Positions 33,401 to 40,919 of a stretch of 42,486 nucleotides of DNA are shown here, in pieces. Source of the DNA: Phycisphaerae bacterium (GTDB taxonomy: Bacteria > Planctomycetota > Phycisphaerae > Sedimentisphaerales > Anaerobacaceae); contig JAGOLX010000024.1 of NCBI GenBank assembly GCA_017993835.1, positions 39,309 to 81,794 of the forward strand. The letters are read 5' to 3'. Each line of letters opens with the position of its first letter. Within the stretch, counting starts at the first letter, position 1. The notes beneath the pieces were generated by a model that ran no database searches, was not told the DNA's origin, and worked only from the letters and a program-made list of their open reading frames with translations. Position numbers and translations under genes: made by a program.

Positions 33401-35194
33401 GTTCTGGTATCTGCCGAGGAACTGACTGAGATCCGACCCGTCGGAGGGCTGCGTCGGACCCTGGTTGTTCTGCTCGTCGTTGCTGTAGTCCATCTTGAAA
33501 ACACTGCCGTCGGGCAGGCCGTGCTCTTCGAGGAACCGACCGTCCACGCCCTCAATGGTCATGTACAGGCCCCAGAAGTCGCCGTCGTACTGCGTCCCCT
33601 GGGTCGTCAGCGGCGCGTGGGCCGCGTTCTGTGTCCCGTCTTCGTGGAGTTCGTCGATGATGCGGAAGTGGACGTAGTTCGTCTTCGACGCCGGACAGCC
33701 CGCCAGGTTGAACAGGCGAAACGACAGGGCCTCGAACATCCCCTGCTCGCCCCGCTGCCCGAAGCTGCCCTGCTGGATGCAGGCGGAGAAATTCAGTTTG
33801 TCCCACGTCGTGTCGTAGGGCTCGCCGTAGTCGTCGCGACCCTGGAAGTAGTGTCCCCGGCCGAAATCCACCTTCCACATACTCTTGCCCATCGAGTAGC
33901 GCCACACTCCGCCTCGGGCGCGATAGCGAATGTGGTCGTAGACCCGCCCGTCGTAGACGAGCGTCCCGTACCAGCGGAATTCGCTCCCACTGTACTTCGA
34001 CAGCCAAGTGCAGTCCTCCACGTCGTTCTTCTTGCTGAGGAGATGGTAGACGGGCAGGCTCCGCATGACCTCGGCGGGGAACTCGATTTCCGGCGTGACG
34101 CCGGGCTGCACCGCTCCTCGCCAGGCGGGCACGCCGTCATAGACGAAGTACGCGAAGTTCGGCTGCGGATCGTCCGAATAGGGCGCCGCCGCGGAGGCGC
34201 CCAGAACATCCGTCGCCATGATGCGGTATCGAACCAGGTTGCGATGCATCTGCGCATCCGCGGGGATCTGCACGCTGTATAGGCCATCCCCCGCCCTGGC
34301 GTCGCCCAGAAGCCCGTTGTCGTGCATCCTGACGCTCGTCCACCCGGTGCCGTACCGCGGGTCGGTCTTGGCGATGTAGTCCCCCGGCGTGACGACCTGG
34401 TAGCGCAGCGTCACCTCGGGAATCCACTGGTCGTCGGTGATCTTGGCCGTGACAGTCACGACCTGGCCGCCCTTGGGCTGCCCGGGCGAATGGTCCACCT
34501 GTCGGATGCGCGGCGGCACGTTCTCCACAAGCACACGGTTGGCCTCGCACGGCGTCGGATACGCCGACCGCCAACTCCCGCCCAGGTCGTTGTCCGCCCG
34601 TGGATTCATCAACTGGAGCGAAGGACCCGTGCCCGGCGAGGTCTCCGGGACCGCGTCGCCGACGGTCGGCCAGGGGAACCCGAGCTGATAATCGACCTCA
34701 TCGACGACCGACCCTGAGGCATCGCACAGGACCACCCGTTCGCCCTCTCCGTCCAGTCCGCCGGCATAGGGCCCGAACACCGAGCCGCCCGGCAGCGGAA
34801 CTCGATCCGCCCCGTACTTCGCCGTCAACTGGTCCGGGTCCTGCGCAACGACCACGAACCCGCCGGCGGCCAGCGTCGTCCCTTCCGGAAACGTGTAGAG
34901 CACCCCCTCGACGAACGACCAGCCCGACAGGTCCGCGTCCGCCGTCCCGAAGTTGTGCAATTCCACAAACTCCACCAGCTCGGTCTTGATGTCGGGATTC
35001 GTGTGCAGCTCGTTGATGACCACCGAGGCCGCCGCGCCCTGCGCCGCGAGCACAGCCCCCGTTCGCGGCACGGCCACGCAGGCATGGCCCCCAGGAAAGA
35101 ACCGCCTCACGGCGTCACTACAAACCTCGCTCCCGAGCAGGCACAGAACCGCCATGACCATCGCCGCCCGCGGAAATCGATTCGATACGCGCAC
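30443..35194 (-). CDS. Large secreted CotH-kinase and lamin-tail-domain protein
   Basis: This 1583-residue exported protein has a signal-like segment (AAMVMAVLCLLGS). A lamin-tail domain at about 56-175 has VINELHTNPD and VEFVELHNFGTADADLSGW. An Ig-like stretch at about 229-355 precedes a CotH-type kinase domain at about 360-720, with WQLPWDLDLTW (Asp-Leu-Asp at about 650) as the likely metal/active site. A carbohydrate-binding-like region at about 862-1025 is followed by three more lamin-tail domains at about 1103, 1279 and 1407, each with an INEF/ITELMYNPP-type opening. CotH relatives phosphorylate proteins; the target here is unknown. GTG 35194 has GAGGA upstream. It is convergent with purQ. 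No PEP-CTERM or other sorting tail is seen. Confidence 0.9.
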   Translation of the reverse strand: MRVSNRFPRAAMVMAVLCLLGSEVCSDAVRRFFPGGHACVAVPRTGAVLAAQGAAASVVINELHTNPDIKTELVEFVELHNFGTADADLSGWSFVEGVLYTFPEGTTLAAGGFVVVAQDPDQLTAKYGADRVPLPGGSVFGPYAGGLDGEGERVVLCDASGSVVDEVDYQLGFPWPTVGDAVPETSPGTGPSLQLMNPRADNDLGGSWRSAYPTPCEANRVLVENVPPRIRQVDHSPGQPKGGQVVTVTAKITDDQWIPEVTLRYQVVTPGDYIAKTDPRYGTGWTSVRMHDNGLLGDARAGDGLYSVQIPADAQMHRNLVRYRIMATDVLGASAAAPYSDDPQPNFAYFVYDGVPAWRGAVQPGVTPEIEFPAEVMRSLPVYHLLSKKNDVEDCTWLSKYSGSEFRWYGTLVYDGRVYDHIRYRARGGVWRYSMGKSMWKVDFGRGHYFQGRDDYGEPYDTTWDKLNFSACIQQGSFGQRGEQGMFEALSFRLFNLAGCPASKTNYVHFRIIDELHEDGTQNAAHAPLTTQGTQYDGDFWGLYMTIEGVDGRFLEEHGLPDGSVFKMDYSNDEQNNQGPTQPSDGSDLSQFLGRYQNADESWWRRNVSLDAYYGYHAIYQAVHHGDITEKNWFLYHHPETDQWWQLPWDLDLTWTTYYGSNDPDDPFRRAGVLSYSSIDIENKNRLREVIDLLFNTDQTNQLIDDYAGIIDDPSGGLSLADADQCMWDYHWALGEGAYPTYIDRQASLKAGQGRFYQEAVDRGYKRTFEGMVQVMKDYVAERVIYLAGKAADEAIPDTPQIQSTAPTGFPVNALTFSVSAFSDPQGAGTFGAMKWRIAEVAAGSRAAIQDGGETIIVVPEGGMWKYFKGTQEPSTVQGAWRQLGFDDSSWLFGRTIIGYGADEPAATNLADMRYNYTSVYLRRTFKVADLDALGRLTLDVKYDDGVNLWVNGVLAFQDNVRGENVAYSDTAVSAIDNSDFVTHDLGDAHTWLVPGDNVIAIQVLNSHISSSSDCYIDARLLAESVQAGASVTVQGAPGKYEIDAAWESGEIKAFGSGIWLPATVAKPGRTYRVRCRMKDDTGRWSHWSNPVQFVADEPVAAGILADLRITELMYNPPELGDGADNDECEFIEIKNVGDKILDLNGVSFDGGVTFRFADGRVKSLGPGRFVLVVANEQAFLSRYGPALSGLVAGAYAGKLANEGERVSLVDRWNGTIAEYEYGDGRGWPPAADGGGHSLVPLDSALPGEPEGSLNWPGNWRAGTYVGGSPGQDDPEPETMVWINEFLANPVTGRDWIELYNPTTGAVTLADWYLSDDAADLKKWAIPETLVAAGGYAVFEDVRAFGLSKDGEELFLSHLPGTTADRVADAVRFKAQEPNVALGRYPDGGDCWFRLTPSPGAANANPILDLVISELMYHPPDANEEYIELYNPLGEAISLGGGNVVWRLDGGVEYDFPAGTAIDPGEHLIVVGFDPLVDASRLDAFIEIYQIGASRLGIRLFGPWKGNLSNGGERVALEKSMPGDNPASPVAWVIVDEVIYGDTTPWPAEADGQGLALHRIESSAGRSGNDRANWEAAEPTLGD

Positions 35195-35866
35195 GTTCCA
35201 TCCTCTTCCATTCCCCGATCATGAGCTGGTCGTCGCACCGCGCACGACCCATCCGCCCCGCGCCGCCACGTCCCATTCTATTCGATTGCCCCCCTCGAAG
35301 TCAAGGGCACCCGGACTGTGGGACTGTGTCTGTGCAAGTTCCCGGGCGTCCAGGATGCTGGACTGAGGGCGGTCTTGCCGGCAGGCACGAAATCCGAAAT
35401 TCGAAGCTCGAAATCCGAAACAAATTCGAAGCACAAAACCCAATAATCGAAACGCTGCCGCGTCGCCGGCGGGTCCCCGTTTTGGATTTTGGATTTCGGT
35501 TATTTGAGCTTGTTTCGGATTTCGATATTCGTGCTTCGAGCTTTCATCGAAGTATGTCGCCCGACATGAAGCGCGATGTCGGTTCATCTTCACAGACACA
35601 TGGGATCGCCCGATAAGTCGTCTCCCCCGCCGCCATCAGACCGACGCTGAGGGAGTGCTCCAGCCGCGAAATACGCGAACCGCCGAAGAAGGCAACCGAT
35701 GTCGGTAGGATGGGTTCTCAACCCACGCGTCCAATGTCCGTCATCGCAAGCGATAGTGCGGCAATCCGCGTCAATCGGCGAAATCGGCGGGTACCCCCTG
35801 ACCCTCGAACCCACTCTCCTTGGGCTCTCCTAATTCCTAAATCCGGATGCGGCCGCTCGATCCCCC
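35195..35866. other. Gap without a convincing gene (672 bases)
   Basis: The stretch holds the CCGAAAC-type palindrome copy 2 (35385-35545), a TGGGTTCTCAACCCA palindrome (35711-35725) and a TCAATCGGCGAAAT repeat unit (35771-35790). Short open frames here are interrupted by these repeats and have no ribosome sites. The part next to 35194 should hold the promoter of the CotH/lamin-tail gene, but none is clear. Confidence 0.6.
35385..35545. repeat. Dispersed CCGAAAC-type imperfect palindrome, copy 2
   Basis: The left arm contains CGAAATCCGAAATTCGAAG and AAATCCGAAACAAATTCG; the right arm contains GCTTGTTTCGGATTTCG and GTGCTTCGAGC, roughly complementary. A GC-rich centre (about 35452-35478) separates the arms. 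It is related to 29164-29340. Confidence 0.75.
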
Positions 35867-37006
35867 CTACTGGCTGAGGTCTTTGATGCGGATGTTGCGG
35901 TACTCGTGGAATCCATCTTCTCCCTGCAGCCCGAGATACCCGCGCGTCAACTTGTCCATGTTGGCGGAGACGCTCACCACTTCGCCGTTCAAACGAACCA
36001 CAACGCTCGATCCGACAAGCACGATCTCATATTCGTTCCACTCGCCGACAGGCTTGAGCGCCTTCTGTGCCAGCGCAACATTCAGATCGTGTGTCGCGCC
36101 GAAGATCATCGCCATGCGGGCGGTGTTCTGGCACTGAATCTCGTACTTCTGACTGGGCCAGTCCTCGCCTTCCTTGTTGGATCGCAGGAACACGCCGCCG
36201 TCCTGGTCGGGTCTCATGAAGCGGAACTCCAGGCGAAGAATGAAATCGCCGTACTCTTTGTCGCTGCGGAGCCAGCCACGCCCGCCATTGAGCTTGATGA
36301 CCCCGTCCTCCGCGACGAATTTGGCGCCGTTCATAAGATGCCAGCCGTCGAGAGTCTCCCGGTTGAAGAGGCTCGCGAAGCCCTCTTCTGCCTTGCTGAG
36401 GTCCTTGATTCGGATGTTGCGGTACTCGTGGAATCCATCTTCTCCCTGCAGCCCGAGATACCCGCGCGTCAACTTGTCCATGTTGGCGGAGACGCTCACC
36501 ACTTCGCCGTTCAAACGAACCACAACGCTCGATCCGACAAGCACGATCTCATATTCGTTCCACTCGCCGACAGGCTTGAGCGACTTCTGTGCCAGCGCAA
36601 CATTCAGATCGTGGGTCGCGCCGAAGATCATCGCCATGCGGGCGGTGTTCTGGCACTGAATCTCGTACTTCTGAGTGGGCCAGTCCTCGCCCTCCTTGTT
36701 GGATCGCAGGAACACGCCGCCGTCCTGGTCCGGTCTCATGAAGCGGAACTCCAGGCGAAGAATGAAATCGCTGTACTCCTTGTCACTGCGGAGCCAGCCA
36801 CGCCCGCCATTGAGCTTGATGACCCCGTCCTCCGCGACGAATTTGGCGCCGTTCATGAGGTGCCAGCCGTCGAGGGTCTTGCCGTCGAAGAGGCTCGTGA
36901 AGCCCTCTTTGGCCTCTTCGGCAGCCCACGACCCGTTTGACACGTTCAGAAGACACCACGCAGCAATGACGATCGTGATATGGACGAAACTACGGCTGTG
37001 GACCAT
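35867..37006 (-). CDS. Secreted protein with two near-identical DUF1080 domains
   Basis: The 379-residue exported protein has signal peptide FVHITIVIAAWCLLNVSNGS and then two DUF1080 (3-keto-disaccharide hydrolase type, concanavalin-like fold) domains of 174 residues. Each opens with FTSLFDGKTLDGWHLMNG or its variant FASLFNRETLDGWHLMNG. Each then runs through GGRGWLRSDKEY, DFILRLEFRFMRPDQDGGVF and YEIQCQNTARMAMIFG to GFHEYRNIRIKDLS. The family is abundant in Planctomycetota and Bacteroidota and is linked to sugar degradation. The two domains differ at only a handful of residues. ATG 37006 has AAGGAGG 8 bases upstream; a GTG at 37015 overlaps that site. Confidence 0.93.
   Translation of the reverse strand: MVHSRSFVHITIVIAAWCLLNVSNGSWAAEEAKEGFTSLFDGKTLDGWHLMNGAKFVAEDGVIKLNGGRGWLRSDKEYSDFILRLEFRFMRPDQDGGVFLRSNKEGEDWPTQKYEIQCQNTARMAMIFGATHDLNVALAQKSLKPVGEWNEYEIVLVGSSVVVRLNGEVVSVSANMDKLTRGYLGLQGEDGFHEYRNIRIKDLSKAEEGFASLFNRETLDGWHLMNGAKFVAEDGVIKLNGGRGWLRSDKEYGDFILRLEFRFMRPDQDGGVFLRSNKEGEDWPSQKYEIQCQNTARMAMIFGATHDLNVALAQKALKPVGEWNEYEIVLVGSSVVVRLNGEVVSVSANMDKLTRGYLGLQGEDGFHEYRNIRIKDLSQ
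35871..36914. repeat. In-frame tandem duplication, 522-bp unit, two copies
   Basis: The unit at 35871-36392 is repeated at 36393-36914 with a period of 522 bases (174 codons), judged from GATGTTGCGG at 35891 and 36413. By eye there are about twenty substitutions, clustered toward one end; a block of about 150 bases is identical. Confidence 0.92.
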
Positions 37007-37450
37007 GTTCTTCACCTCCTTACGTGTCAGTCTTCAGTATTGGCGTTTGCCATTTCACTTCGCGATCCGTGCTCCTGCACGGGGCGTCTTCGATAATACC
37101 ACAATGGTGACGGCGATTACAGCCACAATGCTCCCGGTCGTCAGGATCGTTGGATAAGGCAGTGTCACAGTGGTCCGGCGGTACCCGACAGGGGGCTCTC
37201 ATCACACGCCGGAAGCACCATGGCGGCGGGTTCAACGCACGACGCGCTCGGCACGACACACAACAGATCGTCATCCGCAGATTACACAGATTTCACAGAT
37301 TACGGGACCCCACATCTGTGTCAATCGGCGAAATCTGCGGCTGCGCCCTCCGGAATCATCACAGAGTTGTCGGCTCTGGTATCGGCGATATCCGTTAGAG
37401 CTTGAAGCGATGCCTGACCTCAAAGCCCCTCGGCTCCCCCCTCTACTTCG
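37007..37450. other. Gap without a convincing gene (444 bases)
   Basis: Upstream of the DUF1080 gene. The only structure found is an imperfect palindrome at 37275-37340 with CCGCAGATTACACAGAT on the left and AATCTGCGG on the right, enclosing a TCAATCGGCGAAAT unit shared with 35771-35790 and, in part, 41091-41117. No promoter was identified. Confidence 0.6.
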
Positions 37451-37882
37451 TCAGTTCACGGGGTCGCCGCTCGGACGATCAGCATAGCGAACGACACAAA
37501 TCTCCAACTGCTTCGATGCCGTGCCCAGAACAAAGGGTACCTCCCTCCAGCCAACAAGTACAATGGCGTCTCCGCCCAGCCTCCTCGCTTTCCCTAGGGC
37601 CTTTTCAGCGAAACCGCTCCAGGATGCGACCGGATCGCCGGAGACTACTATCATGCCAAGTTCAATGTGCTCTGGGATCTGTGAGTAAGGGAGCAATGGC
37701 TGTTCGAGCGGGAAATCGGCGTCGCCCCCTGCGCGTGAGTAGATGGCGACAGGATGTGAAGCCGGGTAGGCCGGGAACCGACGCGCGACACCGGCGTCAT
37801 TTACCGTTACCGGCGCGCAGCCAGCTACGATCATCAAAACCAGAGCGACTCTACTCAGCCCTGTCAAGGAGCCTGTCTTCAT
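37451..37882 (-). CDS. Small lipoprotein of unknown function
   Basis: This is a 143-residue predicted lipoprotein. MKTGSLTGLSRVALVLMI is a typical signal peptide and VAGC is the lipobox. The mature part has no cysteine-rich or repeat pattern; it includes YPASHPVAIYSRAGGDADF and a GGDAIVLVGWR stretch near the C terminus that resembles small surface lipoproteins but gives no function. AAAGGCGA precedes the ATG at 37882; a longer frame reaches 37948. It is the last of three consecutive reverse-strand lipoprotein genes in an accessory-looking stretch of lower GC. Confidence 0.75.
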   Translation of the reverse strand: MKTGSLTGLSRVALVLMIVAGCAPVTVNDAGVARRFPAYPASHPVAIYSRAGGDADFPLEQPLLPYSQIPEHIELGMIVVSGDPVASWSGFAEKALGKARRLGGDAIVLVGWREVPFVLGTASKQLEICVVRYADRPSGDPVN

Positions 37883-38223
37883 AAAATCGCCTTTCGTGGT
37901 AACTTCGCGCAATCCTCTTCGCGAACGATAGGAGGCGTAACGACACACAGGAGGACAGTGTCATTCAGTGAGGCAACACTGTTGGTCTGTAGCTTAAGTG
38001 CATCTGCTATGCAAATGGGCCTATCAGATCCCCTATACCAGTTCAAGTCATGTGTTTCTGAATGCCGAGGACTCCTCCAACGTGGGGTAACCGTTCACGG
38101 GAACATCGCGTTCTTCAGTGAGAACACCGTGTTCCCACGCAACTCGCAATCTGTCTTGAGGCAAATTGCCATGTCACATCGTTTGTATTGCTTCAGAATC
38201 GCCGTTAAAGGCCCCGTGAGCGG
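37883..38223. other. Gap between lipoprotein genes (341 bases)
   Basis: The forward strand has an 89-codon open frame from GTG 37958 with AGGAGG only 3 bases upstream. Its codon use is not persuasive and it runs into the converging gene. A tRNA-like string at about 37985-38055 does not fold. No repeat or promoter was recognised. Confidence 0.5.
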
Positions 38224-38913
38224 CTAAAACGTGGGCAACGTGGGCGGGTCAGTATCTGCACGCCAGCATTGAGGACCTCCATGATACCGATCTCCCTGCT
38301 CAACTGTGACGCGGCAGATCGTACCGGCTTGGTCAAAACAGACGAAGATAGTGTTTGCGCAAATGAAGCCGGCGAACTTCCCGAAACGCTGTCTCGCAGG
38401 CGCATTATTATAACCCCATATCTCAGCGACGTTTGGAGTGAGTGACAGCTCCTCATACCAGGGCATGATGGTCGGCATGAGCACCTTGCCGTGAGGCTTC
38501 CCGAGGAGCGACAATACATCATCTTTGGTCAACCTGCCGGTCTCGGATTCCAGGGTTTCCGCGTGGGCCAAATCAACCGTCGTGCGGTCCTCACGACGTT
38601 CACTTATGAAATGAAAGCCATTGAGCCGGTCGTTGCGGAACTCGAGGACGACCGCGCACCCAGTCACGGAGAACGATGTTACGTACTGGTAATAACGTCC
38701 GACGAGCTCGCATCTTCCCTGTGGCGTCATTCTTGTCTCGCCAAAACTCTGCGCGCCGAGGCGTGCGAGATCGATCTGGTCTCTCGCTTGTCCAAGGTCG
38801 AGCGCCTCGACGGCTGACATTTGAAAACTGCGACCGGTCGTTGCCGCGCAAGAACACGACACTGCCAATGACCCCAAGAGTACGGTGTAGGCAAGATAAG
38901 AACAGATTCTCAT
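38224..38913 (-). CDS. Lipoprotein-like exported protein of unknown function
   Basis: The 229-residue product has an N-terminal signal (YLAYTVLLGSLAVSCSCAA) with cysteines suited to lipidation. The segment GRLTKDDVLSLLGKPHGK resembles the short BamE/SmpA-type motif in which a threonine-lysine turn precedes LLGxP, and AEIWGYN follows at about the expected distance. This hints at a BamE-like fold but is weak. CAGGAG precedes the ATG at 38913. It lies 57 bases downstream of the next lipoprotein gene and may share its transcript. Confidence 0.7.
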   Translation of the reverse strand: MRICSYLAYTVLLGSLAVSCSCAATTGRSFQMSAVEALDLGQARDQIDLARLGAQSFGETRMTPQGRCELVGRYYQYVTSFSVTGCAVVLEFRNDRLNGFHFISERREDRTTVDLAHAETLESETGRLTKDDVLSLLGKPHGKVLMPTIMPWYEELSLTPNVAEIWGYNNAPARQRFGKFAGFICANTIFVCFDQAGTICRVTVEQGDRYHGGPQCWRADTDPPTLPTF

Positions 38914-38970
38914 AACATACTCCTGATTGAGGACTGTGTGGACGTTGGATGCCTCTTGATAGGGGCACCA

Positions 38971-39495
38971 TCACTTGACATTCGGACAGAGGGCTACAAG
39001 TCCTAAGGCTATGCTCATACGGTCCGCTTCAGTCAAGTCACCAACAGGAAACATGCAGAAGATCCCCCCCTTCTTGGCAGAGAGGTAAATACGATATTCT
39101 TCAGACACTTCCATGTCTTCGAGGCTGGGACCGGACTTGTACAACTCAATCTTCGTGACGATGGCGAACGGAATCACCCGCGGCCCGTGACTCAAATATG
39201 TGATCCCAGCCATATCGACAGACTGGATCAGACACCTGTCAAAAGCCTTGGCAGCATCGTCAAAGAGGAGGCCGGGATTTCGCACCCTGGCTTTGCGGCC
39301 TGCCAACACCTGTACCTTCTCCAGCGCATCCTCTGGTCGGTCGGCTCCTTTCAAGTCCTTACGAGTGATCGTCTGGCCCGTACCGCAACCAACAACAGCA
39401 GTCGCGAGAGCAGATGCCGTAAACACTGCACAGAAGTACCTGAGGTTCTTCATATTTCTGATGTCTTTTATACTCGTATTGCACGTCTTCTTCAT
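38971..39495 (-). CDS. Lipoprotein of unknown function
   Basis: This 174-residue protein has a signal segment (YFCAVFTASALATAVVGC) whose VVGC is the lipobox. The mature region is polar and mixed alpha/beta, with IQSVDMAGITYLSHGPRVIP and a terminal block AKKGGIFCMFPVGDLTEADR. No known family is recognised. GGAGAAG stands before the ATG at 39495; ATG 39453 would give a shorter, more typical leader but lacks a ribosome site. It is the first of three reverse-strand lipoprotein genes. Confidence 0.72.
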   Translation of the reverse strand: MKKTCNTSIKDIRNMKNLRYFCAVFTASALATAVVGCGTGQTITRKDLKGADRPEDALEKVQVLAGRKARVRNPGLLFDDAAKAFDRCLIQSVDMAGITYLSHGPRVIPFAIVTKIELYKSGPSLEDMEVSEEYRIYLSAKKGGIFCMFPVGDLTEADRMSIALGLVALCPNVK

Positions 39496-40149
39496 ATGGA
39501 CTTCTCCAAGCCCCCGCCCATTATGTCTGTGAGAACACAGCACGAGTCTATGACGTCCCAATCAAGAATAGTCATCTGAAATGCGTAGACACGCCACGGC
39601 GGCGACCGCGCGCGTATGAGGCGATGCGAATTCCGGAACTGCCACATGACTCGCCCTCTTTAAGATGAAGAAACCGTTCTCACCTGACCTCTCGGGCGCG
39701 CTACTCCGGGTGTATCTGTTTGGCAGGTTGACCGGCCGACGCAACCGGCCACCTATCTGGCATCCTATACTACCCCACCCACCCCCACACAAGTCAACCG
39801 AGTTCTCTCAAGAAACTCATCTTCGCCGAGATTACAGCAAGGTCGCAGCGACAATCAAGGGTATCACGTGGATTCTCTCGGTATCCTCAGTCTCAACACA
39901 GGCTCCGGCATCGCCTTTGATTTCTCGCGTGGCGGCCTCGGGCCCGCCAAACTGGAGTCGATCATGGCTGGATGGGGAGGGGATGTCAAGGCCCGTCTTG
40001 CGGGCCTTGACCGTCGCTCGTCATTTGGCCCTCGTCGCTCGGATGGATTCCCGCGTTGGCGGGAATGACACCCCAAGAGCCTCTGCGTCTCTGCGGCTCC
40101 GCGTGCGTTGGTCTGTTTTCCTTCGTTCCCCTTCGTGACCTTCGTGGTG
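39496..40149. other. Gap of repeats (654 bases)
   Basis: The left half shows nothing recognisable. The right half is a composite repeat (39911-40106) and then a TTCGTTCCCCTTCGTGAC-type dispersed unit near 40120-40150. Open frames on both strands cross the repeats and are not supported as genes. Confidence 0.6.
39911..40106. repeat. Composite dispersed repeat R1
   Basis: The modules in order are: a TCGCCTTTGATTTCTCGCGT lead; GGGCCCGCCAAACTGGAGTC; a perfect 11-bp hairpin GTCAAGGCCCG/CGGGCCTTGAC (39985-40011); a 20-base ATTCCC-N8-GGGAAT palindrome (40047-40066); and a CTCTGCGTCTCTGCGGCTCC unit. The same order occurs at 42150-42349 and its first part at 40920-41010. Confidence 0.88.
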
Positions 40150-40485
40150 TCATCTGTTGGCACACTGGCGGTTCTCGATATCCTCGAACTGGCTGATGAC
40201 CACGTCGCCCTGGGGAAAGCGGGCGACGATCTGGAGTTCTCCGCCCATGGCGGCGATGAACCGACGGAGCGTGCTGATGTACATGTCCGACTGATGCTCC
40301 AGCTTGGAGACCGCGGCCTGGTTCATGTCGAGCTTGGCGGCAAGCTCCTCCTGGGTCAACTGCATCGCCCGACGGAGTTCCTGCAGCGCCATTTCCGAGT
40401 GCATCTGGGCAGTTCGTTTGCGAATCCGCTCCCGACTGGCCGGTGACATCTTCTCAAGGAGATTCCTGAACGGCTTCGCCATCAT
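40150..40485 (-). CDS. higA: XRE-type antitoxin (HigA-like)
   Basis: This 111-residue protein has a helix-turn-helix: LRRAMQLTQEELAAKLDMNQ then AAVSKLEHQSDMYISTLRRF. GGELQIVARFPQGDV follows. This is the pattern of HigA-like antitoxins, which bind the toxin and repress the operon. Its ATG overlaps the toxin stop (ATGA), and the toxin-first order is characteristic of higBA modules. The N-terminal LEKMSPASRERIRKRTAQM extension is typical of this type. The likely operator is the direct repeat at 40848-40875. Confidence 0.88.
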   Translation of the reverse strand: MMAKPFRNLLEKMSPASRERIRKRTAQMHSEMALQELRRAMQLTQEELAAKLDMNQAAVSKLEHQSDMYISTLRRFIAAMGGELQIVARFPQGDVVISQFEDIENRQCANR

Positions 40486-40841
40486 CCATTTCCTTCATTT
40501 CGTAGTGAATCGACGTGTTCGTCGTAGAGTCTGTCGGCGACCGGAACGAATTGCTCGTACCAGCGGTCGTTGCCGGTCTTGTCCCCGCCGATGAGTAGAA
40601 TCGCACACCGGCGCGGGTCGAAAGCATACAGGACCCTGTATGGGCGTCCGGCGTGCTGGACACGAAGCTCCCGCATATGCTCATGCCTGGAACCTTCAAC
40701 ACCCGAACTGTACGGGAAAGGCAGATGTGGCCCTTCGATTTCCAGCAGTCCGACCGTGGCGGCCACGGATTCCTGTTCGGCCTCGGTCAGGCGTCCCCAC
40801 CAATGGCCGAACTCATCCGTATACTCTACGTCCCAAGCCAT
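40482..40841 (-). CDS. higB: RelE/HigB-type toxin
   Basis: This 119-residue protein has the phage Gp49/HigB-like signature: YTDEFGHWWGRLTEAEQ, ELRVQHAGRPYRVLYAFDPRRCAILL (quoted in part) and IGGDKTGNDRWYEQFVPVAD. Toxins of this family are ribosome-dependent mRNA endonucleases. The RVLYAFDP and GGDKT blocks are expected to hold the functional basic and aromatic residues. It is the first gene of the module, transcribed from the near-consensus promoter at 40861-40889 and overlapping the antitoxin gene by four bases. Composite repeats flank the module on both sides. Confidence 0.9.
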   Translation of the reverse strand: MAWDVEYTDEFGHWWGRLTEAEQESVAATVGLLEIEGPHLPFPYSSGVEGSRHEHMRELRVQHAGRPYRVLYAFDPRRCAILLIGGDKTGNDRWYEQFVPVADRLYDEHVDSLRNEGNG

Positions 40842-40847
40842 ATCGGC

Positions 40848-40889
40848 ATAACCTATTAGGAATATAACTTATTAGTAATATTCTGTCAA
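40848..40889 (-). promoter_or_regulatory. Promoter and operator of the higBA-type module
   Basis: On the reverse strand TTGACA (40884-40889), a 17-base spacer and TATATT (40861-40866) form an almost ideal promoter. A 12-base direct repeat, CTAATAAGTTAT (40864-40875) and CTAATAGGTTAT (40848-40859), differs at one base with a 16-base period and overlaps the -10 box. This is the expected place for antitoxin binding and autorepression. Confidence 0.8.
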
Positions 40890-40919
40890 GTGGCTTTTTC
40901 TGGAATTCTCTCGTCGACT

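Noticed and set aside
30401-34282. 1293-codon forward open frame opposite the CotH/lamin-tail gene
   Set aside because: Shadow of the reverse-strand gene, which has a signal peptide, domains and ribosome site.
37985-38055. Text resembling a tRNA-Ala with TGC in the expected anticodon position and a TTCAAGTC-like T-loop
   Set aside because: Acceptor, anticodon and T stems do not pair, so it is at best coincidental.
37958-38227. 89-codon forward open frame with AGGAGG upstream
   Set aside because: The ribosome site is only 3 bases from the GTG, codon use is unremarkable, no motif is seen and it collides with the end of the converging gene.
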